Shown in pieces: positions 36,424-44,997 of a DNA stretch of 45,761 bases. The stretch's first letter is position 1, and each line of letters begins with the position of its first letter. Below the pieces are notes generated by a model. It made no database searches, had not been told where the DNA came from, and was given only the letters and a program-made list of their open reading frames with translations. Source of the DNA: Methylococcaceae bacterium (GTDB lineage: Bacteria > Pseudomonadota > Gammaproteobacteria > Methylococcales > Methylomonadaceae). The position numbers and the translations under genes were made by a program. The stretch lies in assembly GCA_006844585.1 (NCBI GenBank), contig SPJM01000195.1:1-45761 (forward strand), in the 5' to 3' direction.

Positions 36424-37112
36424 GCCAACAAGCGGAAACCCCTAAACAACCCTCCAGCAGCTCACTCATTTTGACACTGGCGGTGGTCGCCATGTTATCG
36501 GGTTTATTAGTGGTGCTGATTTACGAATTCACCAAACCGATTATTGCCGAAAATCAACGCATCGCCACCGAAAAAGCCATTTTCAAAGTATTACCCGCCG
36601 CCGAAAGTCGGCTGACTTTTCAATTACAAGACGGTAAACTGATTGCGGCGGATGATAAAAGCGGCGGCGAATTGCTGTACGCCGGTTACGATAGCAATAA
36701 ACAATTGGTCGGATTGGCGCTCAACGCCGCTGCTCAAGGCTATCAAGATACGGTTAAACTGCTTTATGGCTACACCCCGGAAAATGGCTGCATTACAGGT
36801 TTTGACGTATTGAAAAGCACTGAAACTCCGGGCTTTGGCACCCAAATTTCCAGCAACGCGGAATTTTTGGCTAATTTCAAATGTCTTGAAGCTAAGGTTA
36901 AGCAAACTCTGGACGGCTTGGCGAACGTCATCAAAACCGTCAGAAACGGTACTAAACAACATGCTTGGGAAATCGACGCCATTTCCGGCTCGACGATTAC
37001 TTCCAACGCCGTCGGTCGAATGTTAAACCAAAGCGGACAACGGCTGCACCCCGTTATCGCAAAACATTTACCCATGCTGCAACAAGCGGCCGAACAACCG
37101 CCAACTCAATAG
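36420..37112 (+). CDS. rnfG: RnfG, periplasmic FMN-bearing subunit
   Basis: 230 residues: one N-terminal membrane helix (~17-38), then an FMN-binding domain with the flavinylation motif SGSTITSNAV (T192). ApbE would attach FMN to that threonine; no apbE gene is in the window. The sequence TPGFGTQISSNAEFL is the family's conserved region before the flavin site. Overlaps rnfD by 4 bp; 7 bp before rnfE. Confidence 0.95.
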   Translation: MSQQAETPKQPSSSSLILTLAVVAMLSGLLVVLIYEFTKPIIAENQRIATEKAIFKVLPAAESRLTFQLQDGKLIAADDKSGGELLYAGYDSNKQLVGLALNAAAQGYQDTVKLLYGYTPENGCITGFDVLKSTETPGFGTQISSNAEFLANFKCLEAKVKQTLDGLANVIKTVRNGTKQHAWEIDAISGSTITSNAVGRMLNQSGQRLHPVIAKHLPMLQQAAEQPPTQ

Positions 37113-37119
37113 GTGATTT

Positions 37120-37797
37120 ATGGCGCAAACAAATAAAAAAGAAACGCCTTTAACATGGGACGTATTCACCACAGGACTTTGGAAAGAAAATCCGGTTTTC
37201 GTGATGATGCTGGGGCTGTGTCCGGTATTAGCGGTCACCAACACTGTGGAAAATTCACTGGGCATGGGCGCGGCGACCTTGTTTGTACTGGTCTGCTCTA
37301 ATGCGTTGGTTTCAGCGTTAAGAAATTTCATTCCCAAACAAGTCCGCATTACCACTTATATCGTCATCATCGCCACCTTCGTAACTTTGGTGGATTATAT
37401 TATCCAAGCGATTAGTCTGGATTTATATAACAAACTGGGCGCATTTATTCAGTTGATTGTGGTGAACTGTTTGATTTTGGGTCGCGCCGAAGCCTACGCC
37501 TCTAAAAATTCTTTCGGTAAATCGGTCATCAGCGCCACCGGCATGGGCTTAGGTTTCGCTTTAGCTTTGGTGATGCTGGGTTCTGTGCGTGAATTATTAG
37601 GTTCCGGACAATTATTAGGCATCCGGATTTTCAGCGAAAATTTTGAACCTTGGATAGTGATGATTCTGCCTCCTGGCGGCTTCATTGTACTGGGCTGCTG
37701 GTTATTATTAATCAACTATGTGCATCAGCGCAAAACCGAGAGCCTGATTAATCAAGACGCCGCCGCCTCACATTGCAGCGTCCCTCAGCAACATTAA
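37120..37797 (+). CDS. rnfE: RnfE, membrane subunit
   Basis: 225 residues, six membrane helices. Conserved segments ENPVFVMMLGLCPVLAVTN (with the Cys that binds the intramembrane 2Fe-2S cluster shared with RnfA), VVNCLILGRAEAYAS and GLGFALALVMLGSVRELLG. Typical length. Ends with a His/Cys-rich tail (AASHCSVPQQH) that is not usual in E. coli. 12 bp before rnfA. Confidence 0.96.
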   Translation: MAQTNKKETPLTWDVFTTGLWKENPVFVMMLGLCPVLAVTNTVENSLGMGAATLFVLVCSNALVSALRNFIPKQVRITTYIVIIATFVTLVDYIIQAISLDLYNKLGAFIQLIVVNCLILGRAEAYASKNSFGKSVISATGMGLGFALALVMLGSVRELLGSGQLLGIRIFSENFEPWIVMILPPGGFIVLGCWLLLINYVHQRKTESLINQDAAASHCSVPQQH

Positions 37798-37809
37798 AGG
37801 CATCAGCTT

Positions 37810-38397
37810 ATGAACCCCGAATCCTTAGGCTTTATTTTTCTCAGCGCGTTTTTGATTAACAATTTTGTGTTAGCCATGTTCTTAGGGCTTTGTCCGTTCG
37901 TCGGCGTTTCCGCAAAACGCGACACCGCCTTTAATATGAGCCTGGCCACCACCTTCGTAATGTTTGTCAGTTCGGTTTGCGCTTACGGCGTTAATAGCAT
38001 ACTGACCCACTTCGAGCTGGAATTTCTCCGTTTAATCAGCTATATCGCCATTATCGCTTCCGCAGTGCAATTGGTTGAAATGATTTTGAAAAAATTCAGC
38101 CCCACTCTATTTAGAGCGCTGGGTATCTTTTTGCCGTTAATTACCACTAACTGCGCCATACTAGGGGTCGCCTTGTTCCAAACCGCTCGCGGCTATGACT
38201 TTTTTCAATCGGTCGCCTTTAGCTTGGGCGCAGGCGCAGGATTTGGCTTGGCTATCATGCTGATGGCGGGATTAAGAGAAAAACTGGAATTATCAAAACT
38301 ACCGAACATCACCCAGGCGGCCGCCTTAAGTATGATGTTGGCGGGCATCTTATCAATGACGTTTATGGGTTTTGCGGGTTTGGGCGGAACTGCTTGA
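37810..38397 (+). CDS. rnfA: RnfA, membrane subunit
   Basis: 195 residues with six membrane helices, paralogous to RnfE in inverted topology. Conserved NNFVLAMFLGLCPFVGVS and PLITTNCAILGVALF carry the two cysteines that complete the intramembrane cluster. The operon order rnfB-(PFOR-like)-C-D-G-E-A differs from E. coli rsxABCDGE. No terminator is visible directly after the stop. Confidence 0.97.
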   Translation: MNPESLGFIFLSAFLINNFVLAMFLGLCPFVGVSAKRDTAFNMSLATTFVMFVSSVCAYGVNSILTHFELEFLRLISYIAIIASAVQLVEMILKKFSPTLFRALGIFLPLITTNCAILGVALFQTARGYDFFQSVAFSLGAGAGFGLAIMLMAGLREKLELSKLPNITQAAALSMMLAGILSMTFMGFAGLGGTA

Positions 38398-38796
38398 AAA
38401 TAATTTGTTTAGTAGGGCTAAAGCTCTATCTATATTGAATGAATCGTAAAGTTTAAACCCAAAGGTTTGGAACGGGGTGAAGACCCTGTCCCGCTCAGTC
38501 ACAATAGCGTAAAAAAAACTGACACTTTTTGCTGTTTCCCAAACTCCAGTTTGGGAAATCTGAACGGAAGCTCCAGCTTCCCCTATTTTTTCCAAAGCCG
38601 GAGCTTGGGAAATAGCGTGATCCCGCTATTTTAGGCGCCACCTTGTTTCAAACCCTGAGCCAGACGGGATATCCATCCCGTTCGTAACGTTTATTTCTCA
38701 TCAAAATAACGATACAATCCCCGAATAAATCAAAATCCAAAGGTTTGGAACGGGAGGCACACCTCGTCCCGATCAAGTAAAAAAACGGGAGCAAAC
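38398..38796. repeat. Repeat-rich spacer after rnfA
   Basis: 400 bp with no gene. It contains one complete copy of the palindromic element (38535-38617) that is interrupted at 495-755, plus two copies of a hairpin element beginning AAAGGTTTGGAACGGG (about 38460-38495, ending CCTGTCCCG, and 38739-38772, ending CTCGTCCCG). Another hairpin-like word, ACGGGATATCCATCCCGT, lies at about 38662-38679. The spacer thus looks like an accumulation site for REP-type elements. Confidence 0.65.
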
Positions 38797-38976
38797 ATGT
38801 TAAATTTTTTAATCGCAATGGCGATCATTTTTACGTTGATGCTGGCCTGGATATGGGTGCAGCAGAAATCCCGGAAATTCGCTGCCCGCCACCCTGAATT
38901 CGGTCCCGCAAAAGAAGAAGGTTTGGGATGTGGAAAAAATTGCGGTTGCGTATCGGGTCGTTGTGAAAAACAATAA
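38797..38976 (+). CDS. Small Cys-rich membrane protein, candidate Rnf maturation factor (NqrM-like layout)
   Basis: 59 residues, preceded by GGGAG with a 5-7 nt spacer before ATG 38797. One N-terminal membrane helix (MLNFLIAMAIIFTLMLAWIW) is followed by a basic, polar stretch and a Cys cluster near the C-terminus: C45, C49, C51, C56 in LGCGKNCGCVSGRCEKQ. The layout resembles NqrM (DUF539), the small membrane protein needed to build the Fe site of Na+-NQR, whose NqrD/E are homologues of RnfA/E. It follows the rnf operon on the same strand after 400 bp of repeats. Homology to NqrM is not shown by sequence; the role is inference. The good ribosome site and clean helix support it as a real gene. 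Confidence 0.7.
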   Translation: MLNFLIAMAIIFTLMLAWIWVQQKSRKFAARHPEFGPAKEEGLGCGKNCGCVSGRCEKQ

Positions 38977-39016
38977 AATTTAACCCAGCCTTGTCGTTTA
39001 TATTTAAAAGGTCGGG

Positions 39017-40159
39017 TTAACTCTCAGCGTTAACAAAACCCAAAAACTCATTGAGTACAGGGTCACTGATATGAGAACCGCGGATCAGATCCGTTATTTC
39101 TGAAAACATTGCGCCTAAAGACTGCTGAGGCTGGTCGAAACTTTGCAGTAAGGGCTTAAAACGGCTTTGAATACTTTCTCTGCTTTGATTAAGAAACTGT
39201 TCAGCCTGTTGGAAGCGAGATTTACTCAGGCTCGGATTAACAGAATTTTCCGCTTGTTGATAAGTCGATACCGCTTCAACCGAGCGTTGCATTTGCAAAT
39301 TCATCGAAAATTCAGCTATCTGTGAAGTATCAAATCCTAACGACAAAGCTTCTTTCAGCGCCTGTTTTTGATTTCCCTGAAAAAAATCTTTACTGACATC
39401 GCCCATCTGCGCTAATAAATCTTCCAAAGCCCTTTTTTCATCAGCGTTCAAATCGCCTTCTATAGCGATATTAACTTCCCCTACCGCTTGATAATTCTGT
39501 TCAAAAAAAGCAACTTCGGTATTTCCATCGGCCGCCTGCATTCGATTGCGTTCAGCGCTGAATGATTGGCTTAGATTAATGCTGATCACATCGCCTTCAC
39601 GGGTTTCAATCTCAACGCTTGCCGATTTTGATGTCTGCAGCGCTATACTGCGTTGATTGACGACCAGAGAATCAACGCCGCCTTGGTTTTGTTCAAAATC
39701 GTCCAATCCGTCCATTGTCAACTGATATGTTTTATCCACATTTTCAGCAATGACTCCGTTAAGCGCGCCCATTTGTTCTAAAATATCTTTCGCTTCGCTA
39801 AAGCCTTGTTCGATTCCGCTTCTGGCCTGCTCAAAAAAATGTTCCGCATCAACATCCGTTTGGTTTTGCTGTAAACGCCCGTAGGCTTGTTTGACGAAAG
39901 ATAAAATATTATCCGCGACTTTTTCCGGAGCATAATCATCAACAGGTCTGATTTCAGCCGCCTGATGACTTTTCATAGTCTGCTGTAATTTAAGCAATAC
40001 TTGCTTATCGACTAAATACTCAGCCTGCGTTTGTTTCGCATCAAGAGAATCTTGACCAGATTCACTGATTGACTTGTCCGCTTGATGAACATGCGATTGC
40101 GGCGTTTGAAAATGAGGAAAGAATGATTGAGAAGCGATTGAAGAAATCATATTGGCCAC
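39017..40159 (-). CDS. DUF5610 domain protein
   Basis: 380 residues, no signal peptide or membrane helix, rich in Gln, Ser and Asp and poor in Cys. The region around residues 75-165 (YAPEKVADNILSFVKQAYG, EQARSGIEQGFSEAKDILEQ, DKTYQLTMDGLDDF) matches my recollection of DUF5610, a family of unknown function in gammaproteobacteria. Mostly helical otherwise. It begins MANMISSIASQSFF and has polar N-terminal and C-terminal parts reminiscent of secreted or flagellum-associated proteins, but I cannot support a function. Stands alone, convergent with the small Cys-rich gene. Confidence 0.7.
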   Translation of the reverse strand: MANMISSIASQSFFPHFQTPQSHVHQADKSISESGQDSLDAKQTQAEYLVDKQVLLKLQQTMKSHQAAEIRPVDDYAPEKVADNILSFVKQAYGRLQQNQTDVDAEHFFEQARSGIEQGFSEAKDILEQMGALNGVIAENVDKTYQLTMDGLDDFEQNQGGVDSLVVNQRSIALQTSKSASVEIETREGDVISINLSQSFSAERNRMQAADGNTEVAFFEQNYQAVGEVNIAIEGDLNADEKRALEDLLAQMGDVSKDFFQGNQKQALKEALSLGFDTSQIAEFSMNLQMQRSVEAVSTYQQAENSVNPSLSKSRFQQAEQFLNQSRESIQSRFKPLLQSFDQPQQSLGAMFSEITDLIRGSHISDPVLNEFLGFVNAES

Positions 40160-40278
40160 CTGCTAGCAAAGCTGCTTTATTTGACTATCGGCGGTCTTTG
40201 AAAATACTTTAATTTATATTTGCCGCTTCCTGCTCACTGCCGCTATGATGGGATAAAATTTCAATTATTGAGAAAATC

Positions 40279-40671
40279 ATGACTTTAATCGAAGAAAAAC
40301 AGATCGTTGAATTAGGCGTTGAAAAAATGGATCATGACCATAGCAATTTTGTAAACTTGGTCAATCAATTAGAAACTTGTGATGATGATAATTTTCCAGC
40401 TTTGTTCGAATTATTACCGATAAGAATGGAAAAACATTTTGCAATGGAAAATCAATTAATGGAAGAATTTAACTTCCCGGCAATTTTGATTCATCAAGAG
40501 GAGCACTCGCGCATTCTGGAAGAAATTAAGCAAGTCAAAGCGAAAATAGACGACGGCGCTATAGATGAAGGCAGAACATTTGTGAAAGAAAGCTTAATCC
40601 AGTGGTTTTTAAACCACCTCAATACGATGGATAGCTGTTTGGCTGCGGATATTGCCCATAAAACCCAGTAA
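40279..40671 (+). CDS. Bacteriohemerythrin
   Basis: 130 residues of four-helix hemerythrin fold. All seven diiron ligands are present by position: H21, H53, E57, H72, H76, H113 and D118. It binds O2 reversibly; in methanotrophs and other microaerobes such proteins have been linked to O2 delivery or sensing. Here it lies between the Rnf cluster and the nitrogen genes, both of which involve O2-sensitive low-potential electrons, so O2 protection or supply is a reasonable guess. No fused signalling domain. An 8-bp hairpin follows at 40683-40706. Confidence 0.93.
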   Translation: MTLIEEKQIVELGVEKMDHDHSNFVNLVNQLETCDDDNFPALFELLPIRMEKHFAMENQLMEEFNFPAILIHQEEHSRILEEIKQVKAKIDDGAIDEGRTFVKESLIQWFLNHLNTMDSCLAADIAHKTQ

Positions 40672-40682
40672 CCGGCATGAAT

Positions 40683-40706
40683 GGCGGATTGCTGCGCAAA
40701 TCCGCC
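40683..40706. repeat. Hairpin between convergent genes
   Basis: GGCGGATT and AATCCGCC, an 8-bp perfect stem with an 8-nt loop, between the ends of the bacteriohemerythrin and PII genes. REP-like or a transcript-end hairpin; no T tract. Confidence 0.5.
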
Positions 40707-40740
40707 CTACTCTATTCCAAGCAGATAATCAACAAACTGA

Positions 40741-41097
<357 letters not shown>

Positions 41098-41128
41098 TTA
41101 TATTAGACGCAAACAGCAATAATAAATA

Positions 41129-41148
41129 ATTGTATAAAAACATACAAT
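41129..41148. promoter_or_regulatory. 7-bp palindrome upstream of the second PII gene
   Basis: ATTGTATAAAAACATACAAT: perfect 7-bp arms with a 6-nt spacer, 50 bp before the PII start and between the terminator of amtB and the gene. Possible operator or part of a sigma-70 promoter (TTGTAT as -35). No sigma-54 motif is seen upstream of this copy. Confidence 0.4.
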
Positions 41149-41191
41149 ATTTATCCCTGCATTACTAATACTCAGTCTCTTTGGCATAAAC

Positions 41192-41216
41192 AAAAACGGG
41201 CGCTAAAAAGCGCCCG
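41192..41216 (-). terminator. Rho-independent terminator of glnK-amtB
   Basis: On the minus strand, CGGGCGC and GCGCCCG stems around a short T-rich loop are followed by TTTTTG, about 35 nt past the amtB stop. This is a clear intrinsic terminator and separates amtB from the downstream PII gene. Confidence 0.85.
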
Positions 41217-41249
41217 CTGAAAAGAAAGACAGTTTAAAATTAAGCTATC

Positions 41250-42512
41250 TTAACCTTTACTGCTATCGGTAAACTCAGGATAAGCTTCCATACCGCACTC
41301 AGAGAAGTCAACGCCGTGGTATTCATCTTCTTCACTGACGCGAATACCCATAACGGCATTCAATAAGTACCAAACAGCTAAACTTGCGATGAAAACAAAG
41401 GCGAAAATACTGACGACACCGATTAACTGCGCTGAAAATTTTGCATCCGGGTTGGAAAAGCATACCGCAATTAAACCCCACATGCCGACAACGCCGTGAA
41501 CTGAGATGGCGCCCACCGGATCGTCGATTTTTACTTTATCCATGAACACGATAGCGAATACCACTATCACGCCGCCGACCGCGCCGATTAATGTCGATAC
41601 CAAAGGCGTCGGCGTTAAAGGCTCAGCGGTAATGGCAACCAAACCCGCCAAAGCGCCGTTCAACACCATAGACAAATCAGCTTTGCCGAACAAGAACTGC
41701 GAAGTAATCAAGGCTGCAACCACACCGCCGGCAGCAGCCGCATTAGTATTAACGAATACCATAGCAACAGCGTTGGCTTCGCCCACATCAGAAATTTTTA
41801 ATTCAGAACCACCGTTAAAACCGAACCAACCTAACCACAGGATGAAAGTTCCTAAAGTCGCCAAAGGCATATTACAACCCGGAATTGGATGCACTTCGCC
41901 ATTTGCGCCATATTTACCTTTACGAGCGCCTAACAATAATACGCCCGCGAATGCCGCTGTCGCGCCACACAGATGAACCACGCCTGATCCTGCAAAATCC
42001 AGGAAACCCAATTCATCCAAGAAGCCGCCGCCCCATTTCCAAAAGCCTTGGATAGGATAAATGAAACCCGTCATTGCTACAGCGAAAAACAAAAATGCCC
42101 ATAGTTTCATACGCTCGGCAACAGCGCCTGAAACAATAGACATTGCGGTTGCCACAAACACAACTTGGAAAAAGAAATCTGATAAAGACGAATAATAAGT
42201 CTCGCCGTCACTGCTTAACACATCTTCGACAGTGTTATCTTCGCCTAACAAAAAGCTGATGCCGGGCCATACGCTATTAACCGCTTCAGCAGGATACATA
42301 ATGTTATAACCCACCAACATATACATTACACAGGCAATAGCAAACAAAGCAACGTTCTTGGTTAAAATCTCTGTCGTGTTTTTGGCTCTGACCAAACCCG
42401 CTTCCAACATGGCGAAACCCGCCGCCATCCACATCACCAAAGCGCCGCTCATTAAAAAATAAAAGGTATCCAGCGCGTAGCTCAGTTCAATAATTTTATT
42501 TAAGTTTTCCAC
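41250..42512 (-). CDS. amtB: Ammonium transporter AmtB
   Basis: 420 residues, eleven or so membrane helices. Conserved segments: LVMWMAAGFAMLEAGLVRAKN, the pore histidines in GSGVVHLCGATAAF and SVHGVVGMWG, and LGWFGFNGGSE. It begins without a cleaved signal peptide, or with an uncleaved first helix. It imports ammonium and is blocked by PII. The upstream PII gene ends 20 bp before it, so glnK-amtB is one operon. The C-terminus (SEEDEYHGVDFSECGMEAYPE) is the cytoplasmic tail that usually contacts PII. Confidence 0.97.
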   Translation of the reverse strand: MENLNKIIELSYALDTFYFLMSGALVMWMAAGFAMLEAGLVRAKNTTEILTKNVALFAIACVMYMLVGYNIMYPAEAVNSVWPGISFLLGEDNTVEDVLSSDGETYYSSLSDFFFQVVFVATAMSIVSGAVAERMKLWAFLFFAVAMTGFIYPIQGFWKWGGGFLDELGFLDFAGSGVVHLCGATAAFAGVLLLGARKGKYGANGEVHPIPGCNMPLATLGTFILWLGWFGFNGGSELKISDVGEANAVAMVFVNTNAAAAGGVVAALITSQFLFGKADLSMVLNGALAGLVAITAEPLTPTPLVSTLIGAVGGVIVVFAIVFMDKVKIDDPVGAISVHGVVGMWGLIAVCFSNPDAKFSAQLIGVVSIFAFVFIASLAVWYLLNAVMGIRVSEEDEYHGVDFSECGMEAYPEFTDSSKG

Positions 42513-42532
42513 TTCATTCTCCTGAAAATTTC

Positions 42533-42886
<354 letters not shown>

Positions 42887-42918
42887 TTAAGTTAATTTCA
42901 TAATTTCAGGTTTACAAA

Positions 42919-42934
42919 AGCATGTAACATGCCA
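42919..42934 (-). promoter_or_regulatory. Sigma-54 promoter of glnK-amtB
   Basis: On the minus strand TGGCATGTTACATGCT: GG and GC elements exactly 10 nt apart as in the sigma-54 consensus (TGGCAY-N5-TTGCW), one mismatch in the -12 part. Predicted transcription start near 42908, about 37 nt before the ATG at 42871. Confidence 0.75.
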
Positions 42935-42996
42935 ACTTTTCATACAGCATAAATCAATGAATTAGCCTAAAAACCGCAAAAAATACCCAATTTAAC

Positions 42997-43011
42997 GCAC
43001 CACTAACGTGC
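42997..43011. promoter_or_regulatory. NtrC-like binding site in the divergent glnK/porin spacer
   Basis: GCAC-CACTAAC-GTGC: the dyad GCAC-N7-GTGC that is the core of NtrC sites. It lies about 63 bp upstream of the glnK-amtB sigma-54 promoter and about 275 bp upstream of the porin promoter, distances compatible with an enhancer. Other half-sites (GCACCA at 43036 region and TGCACCAC near 43220) are nearby. Confidence 0.55.
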
Positions 43012-43286
43012 AAACTCGCACATAACGCACCATACCGGAACACAATGTTTGTAACGCATTGTTTTAATGAAACAAAAAACACTATTTTAGCAATAACAAC
43101 ACTCCCATAAAAATACTGAAATAATATTTTTTAGAGTGCAAGCAAGCTTAATCCTTAATAATCAAAAAGATATAAATCACCCTCAAAAGACAATGTTGCA
43201 TAAGCACAACATTATCTTTTGCACCACAAAAGATACCTAACCTTAAGCAATATTTATAAATTACTGTATTTTAAAGTTATTTTTTA

Positions 43287-43302
43287 TGGCATAATATATG
43301 CA
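43287..43302 (+). promoter_or_regulatory. Sigma-54 promoter of the TorF-like porin gene
   Basis: TGGCATAATATATGCA: perfect spacing of GG and GC for sigma-54, the same TGGCAT/ATGC variant as the glnK-amtB promoter. Predicted start near 43313, about 33 nt before ATG 43346. The two promoters face apart across the 470-bp spacer, whose remainder is AT-rich and holds no gene. Confidence 0.75.
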
Positions 43303-43345
43303 TTCTTTACATCATAAAATTCTGTTGTTTTTATTTGGAGACACT

Positions 43346-44770
43346 ATGCAAAAAACAAAAATATCTGTTGCAGTTACCCTACTCGCAACATCACCCTTAT
43401 CACTGGCGGATAATAGCCTTTACGGCGTATCAGCTTCAGCCAGCGTTGCATTAACAAGCGATTATGTTTGGCGTGGCGTTTCCCAAACCGCCAATGCCCC
43501 AGCTATTCAAGGTTCTTTTGACTTGTCGCACGAATCCGGTTTATATCTCGGCGCCTGGGCTTCCAGCATTGAATTTAGAGACGGCGCAGGCGTCCACGAA
43601 ACCAGTATGGAGCTGGATCTCTACGGTGGTTTCTCAAATGACATTGATTTAGGCGGAATGGCCTTAACTTATGATTTAGGTTGGTTGCGCTATGAATATC
43701 CAAATTCCAGCGGCAGCACTACAGCGGCTGATAACTGGAACTTCAACGAATTGTATTTCGGTTTAGGCATCTCACCTATCGAAAACTTAAACATCAGCGC
43801 CTACTATTATCTCGGCTTGCGCATTGAAAACACCAATCCTGGTGATTATCGCGAAGGCGCAATTGACTACACATTGCCTGATGAATTCGGCGGCTTGACC
43901 GTATTCGCCAGCGCAGGCCATTACGATATGACAGGCGGCGCAGATGATTACTGGAACTGGAAAATCGGGGCGTCTAAAGAAATCGCCGGTTTCAATGTAG
44001 AAATCGCCTACACCGACACTGACGACATCGGCGCTACCGATAGCTCTGATGACAGCAAAATCGTTGCTACCATTTCACGTGAATTGGGCGCAGAATCCAA
44101 CGGCGGCCTCGGCTTGCCTGAAGGTTTTGAAACCAGCGCCAGCGTAGCGTTAACCACTGATTACGTCTGGCGTGGCGTATCTCAAACAGCCAATGCCCCT
44201 GCGATCCAAGGTTCTTTTGATATTTCTCATGAATCAGGCGCATACATCGGTGTCTGGGGTTCTAATGTTGAATTCACCGGCGGCGACAGCAGCTTGGAGC
44301 TGGATATTTATGCAGGCTTCTCAAATGATATTGATTTAGGCGGCATCGCAGTCACTTATGACCTGGGTTGGTTACGCTATGAATACCCAACTTCAGACGG
44401 CAGCACTAGCGCAGCGCCTTGGAACTTTAACGAGCTTTACTTTGGCTTGGGGGTTTCACCGATCGAAAACTTTAACCTTAGCGCCTACTGGTATTACGGT
44501 TTAAAAATTGAAAACACCTTACCAGGTGAATACACCGATATTTCAGCTGACTACACTTTGCCTGAATCTATGGGCGGCGTAACAATCCTTGCTCATACTG
44601 GTTACTATAACCAAAAAGGCGGCGCTGATGATTATTGGGATTGGAAATTCGGCGCAGCCAAAGATCTTGGTAACTTCAACGTAGAAGTCGCTTACACCGA
44701 AACAGATGATACCGGCAACGGCGATCTGGATGACGGAAAAGTTATCGGTACAATTTCAGCTTCTTTCTAA
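43346..44770 (+). CDS. TorF-family putative porin with duplicated Gcw_chp domain
   Basis: 474 residues from ATG 43346, chosen because GGAG lies 5 nt before it and a signal peptide (MQKTKISVAVTLLATSPLSLA) begins there; an upstream ATG at 43298 lies within the predicted promoter. The mature chain has two tandem TorF (Gcw_chp) units, ~29-250 and ~262-474, each starting SASVALT-DYVWRGVSQTAN and each ending with a YTETDD-like strand and KVIGTIS or KIVATIS. Family members normally have one unit of ~230 residues. Predicted outer-membrane beta-barrel; substrate unknown. It is divergent from glnK-amtB, with a matching sigma-54 promoter, and lies before glnA, so nitrogen-regulated uptake is likely. The two units are about 70% identical by eye. 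Confidence 0.9.
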   Translation: MQKTKISVAVTLLATSPLSLADNSLYGVSASASVALTSDYVWRGVSQTANAPAIQGSFDLSHESGLYLGAWASSIEFRDGAGVHETSMELDLYGGFSNDIDLGGMALTYDLGWLRYEYPNSSGSTTAADNWNFNELYFGLGISPIENLNISAYYYLGLRIENTNPGDYREGAIDYTLPDEFGGLTVFASAGHYDMTGGADDYWNWKIGASKEIAGFNVEIAYTDTDDIGATDSSDDSKIVATISRELGAESNGGLGLPEGFETSASVALTTDYVWRGVSQTANAPAIQGSFDISHESGAYIGVWGSNVEFTGGDSSLELDIYAGFSNDIDLGGIAVTYDLGWLRYEYPTSDGSTSAAPWNFNELYFGLGVSPIENFNLSAYWYYGLKIENTLPGEYTDISADYTLPESMGGVTILAHTGYYNQKGGADDYWDWKFGAAKDLGNFNVEVAYTETDDTGNGDLDDGKVIGTISASF

Positions 44771-44793
44771 GAAAGACCGGCTACTACAAGAAA

Positions 44794-44819
44794 CGGGGCG
44801 ACACAGCCCCGTTTTTTTT
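44794..44819 (+). terminator. Rho-independent terminator of the porin gene
   Basis: CGGGGC-GACACA-GCCCCG followed by eight T, 23 nt after the porin stop. A textbook intrinsic terminator, so glnA needs its own promoter. Confidence 0.92.
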
Positions 44820-44997
44820 CATTCAGCACAGAAAATCCATGTGCGCCAAAATTAAAAAAGTGGTAGAGTTAAGGATTGCCTAGACACCGAGCAAATTTGG
44901 AATAAATGGGTTCGAATCGCTTTATTCCTCCCGCGCTTGCTACGCAATACCATTAATAAACCACTAACTTACAATAAAAATTCTGGAGAAACACTCA

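Noticed and set aside
41506-41976. 156-codon plus-strand frame opposite amtB
   Set aside because: Antisense shadow of a well-conserved gene; composition follows the amtB frame.
44820-44997. Sigma-54 promoter for glnA
   Set aside because: GTGGTAGAG...TTGC looks similar but the spacing between the GG and GC elements is wrong.
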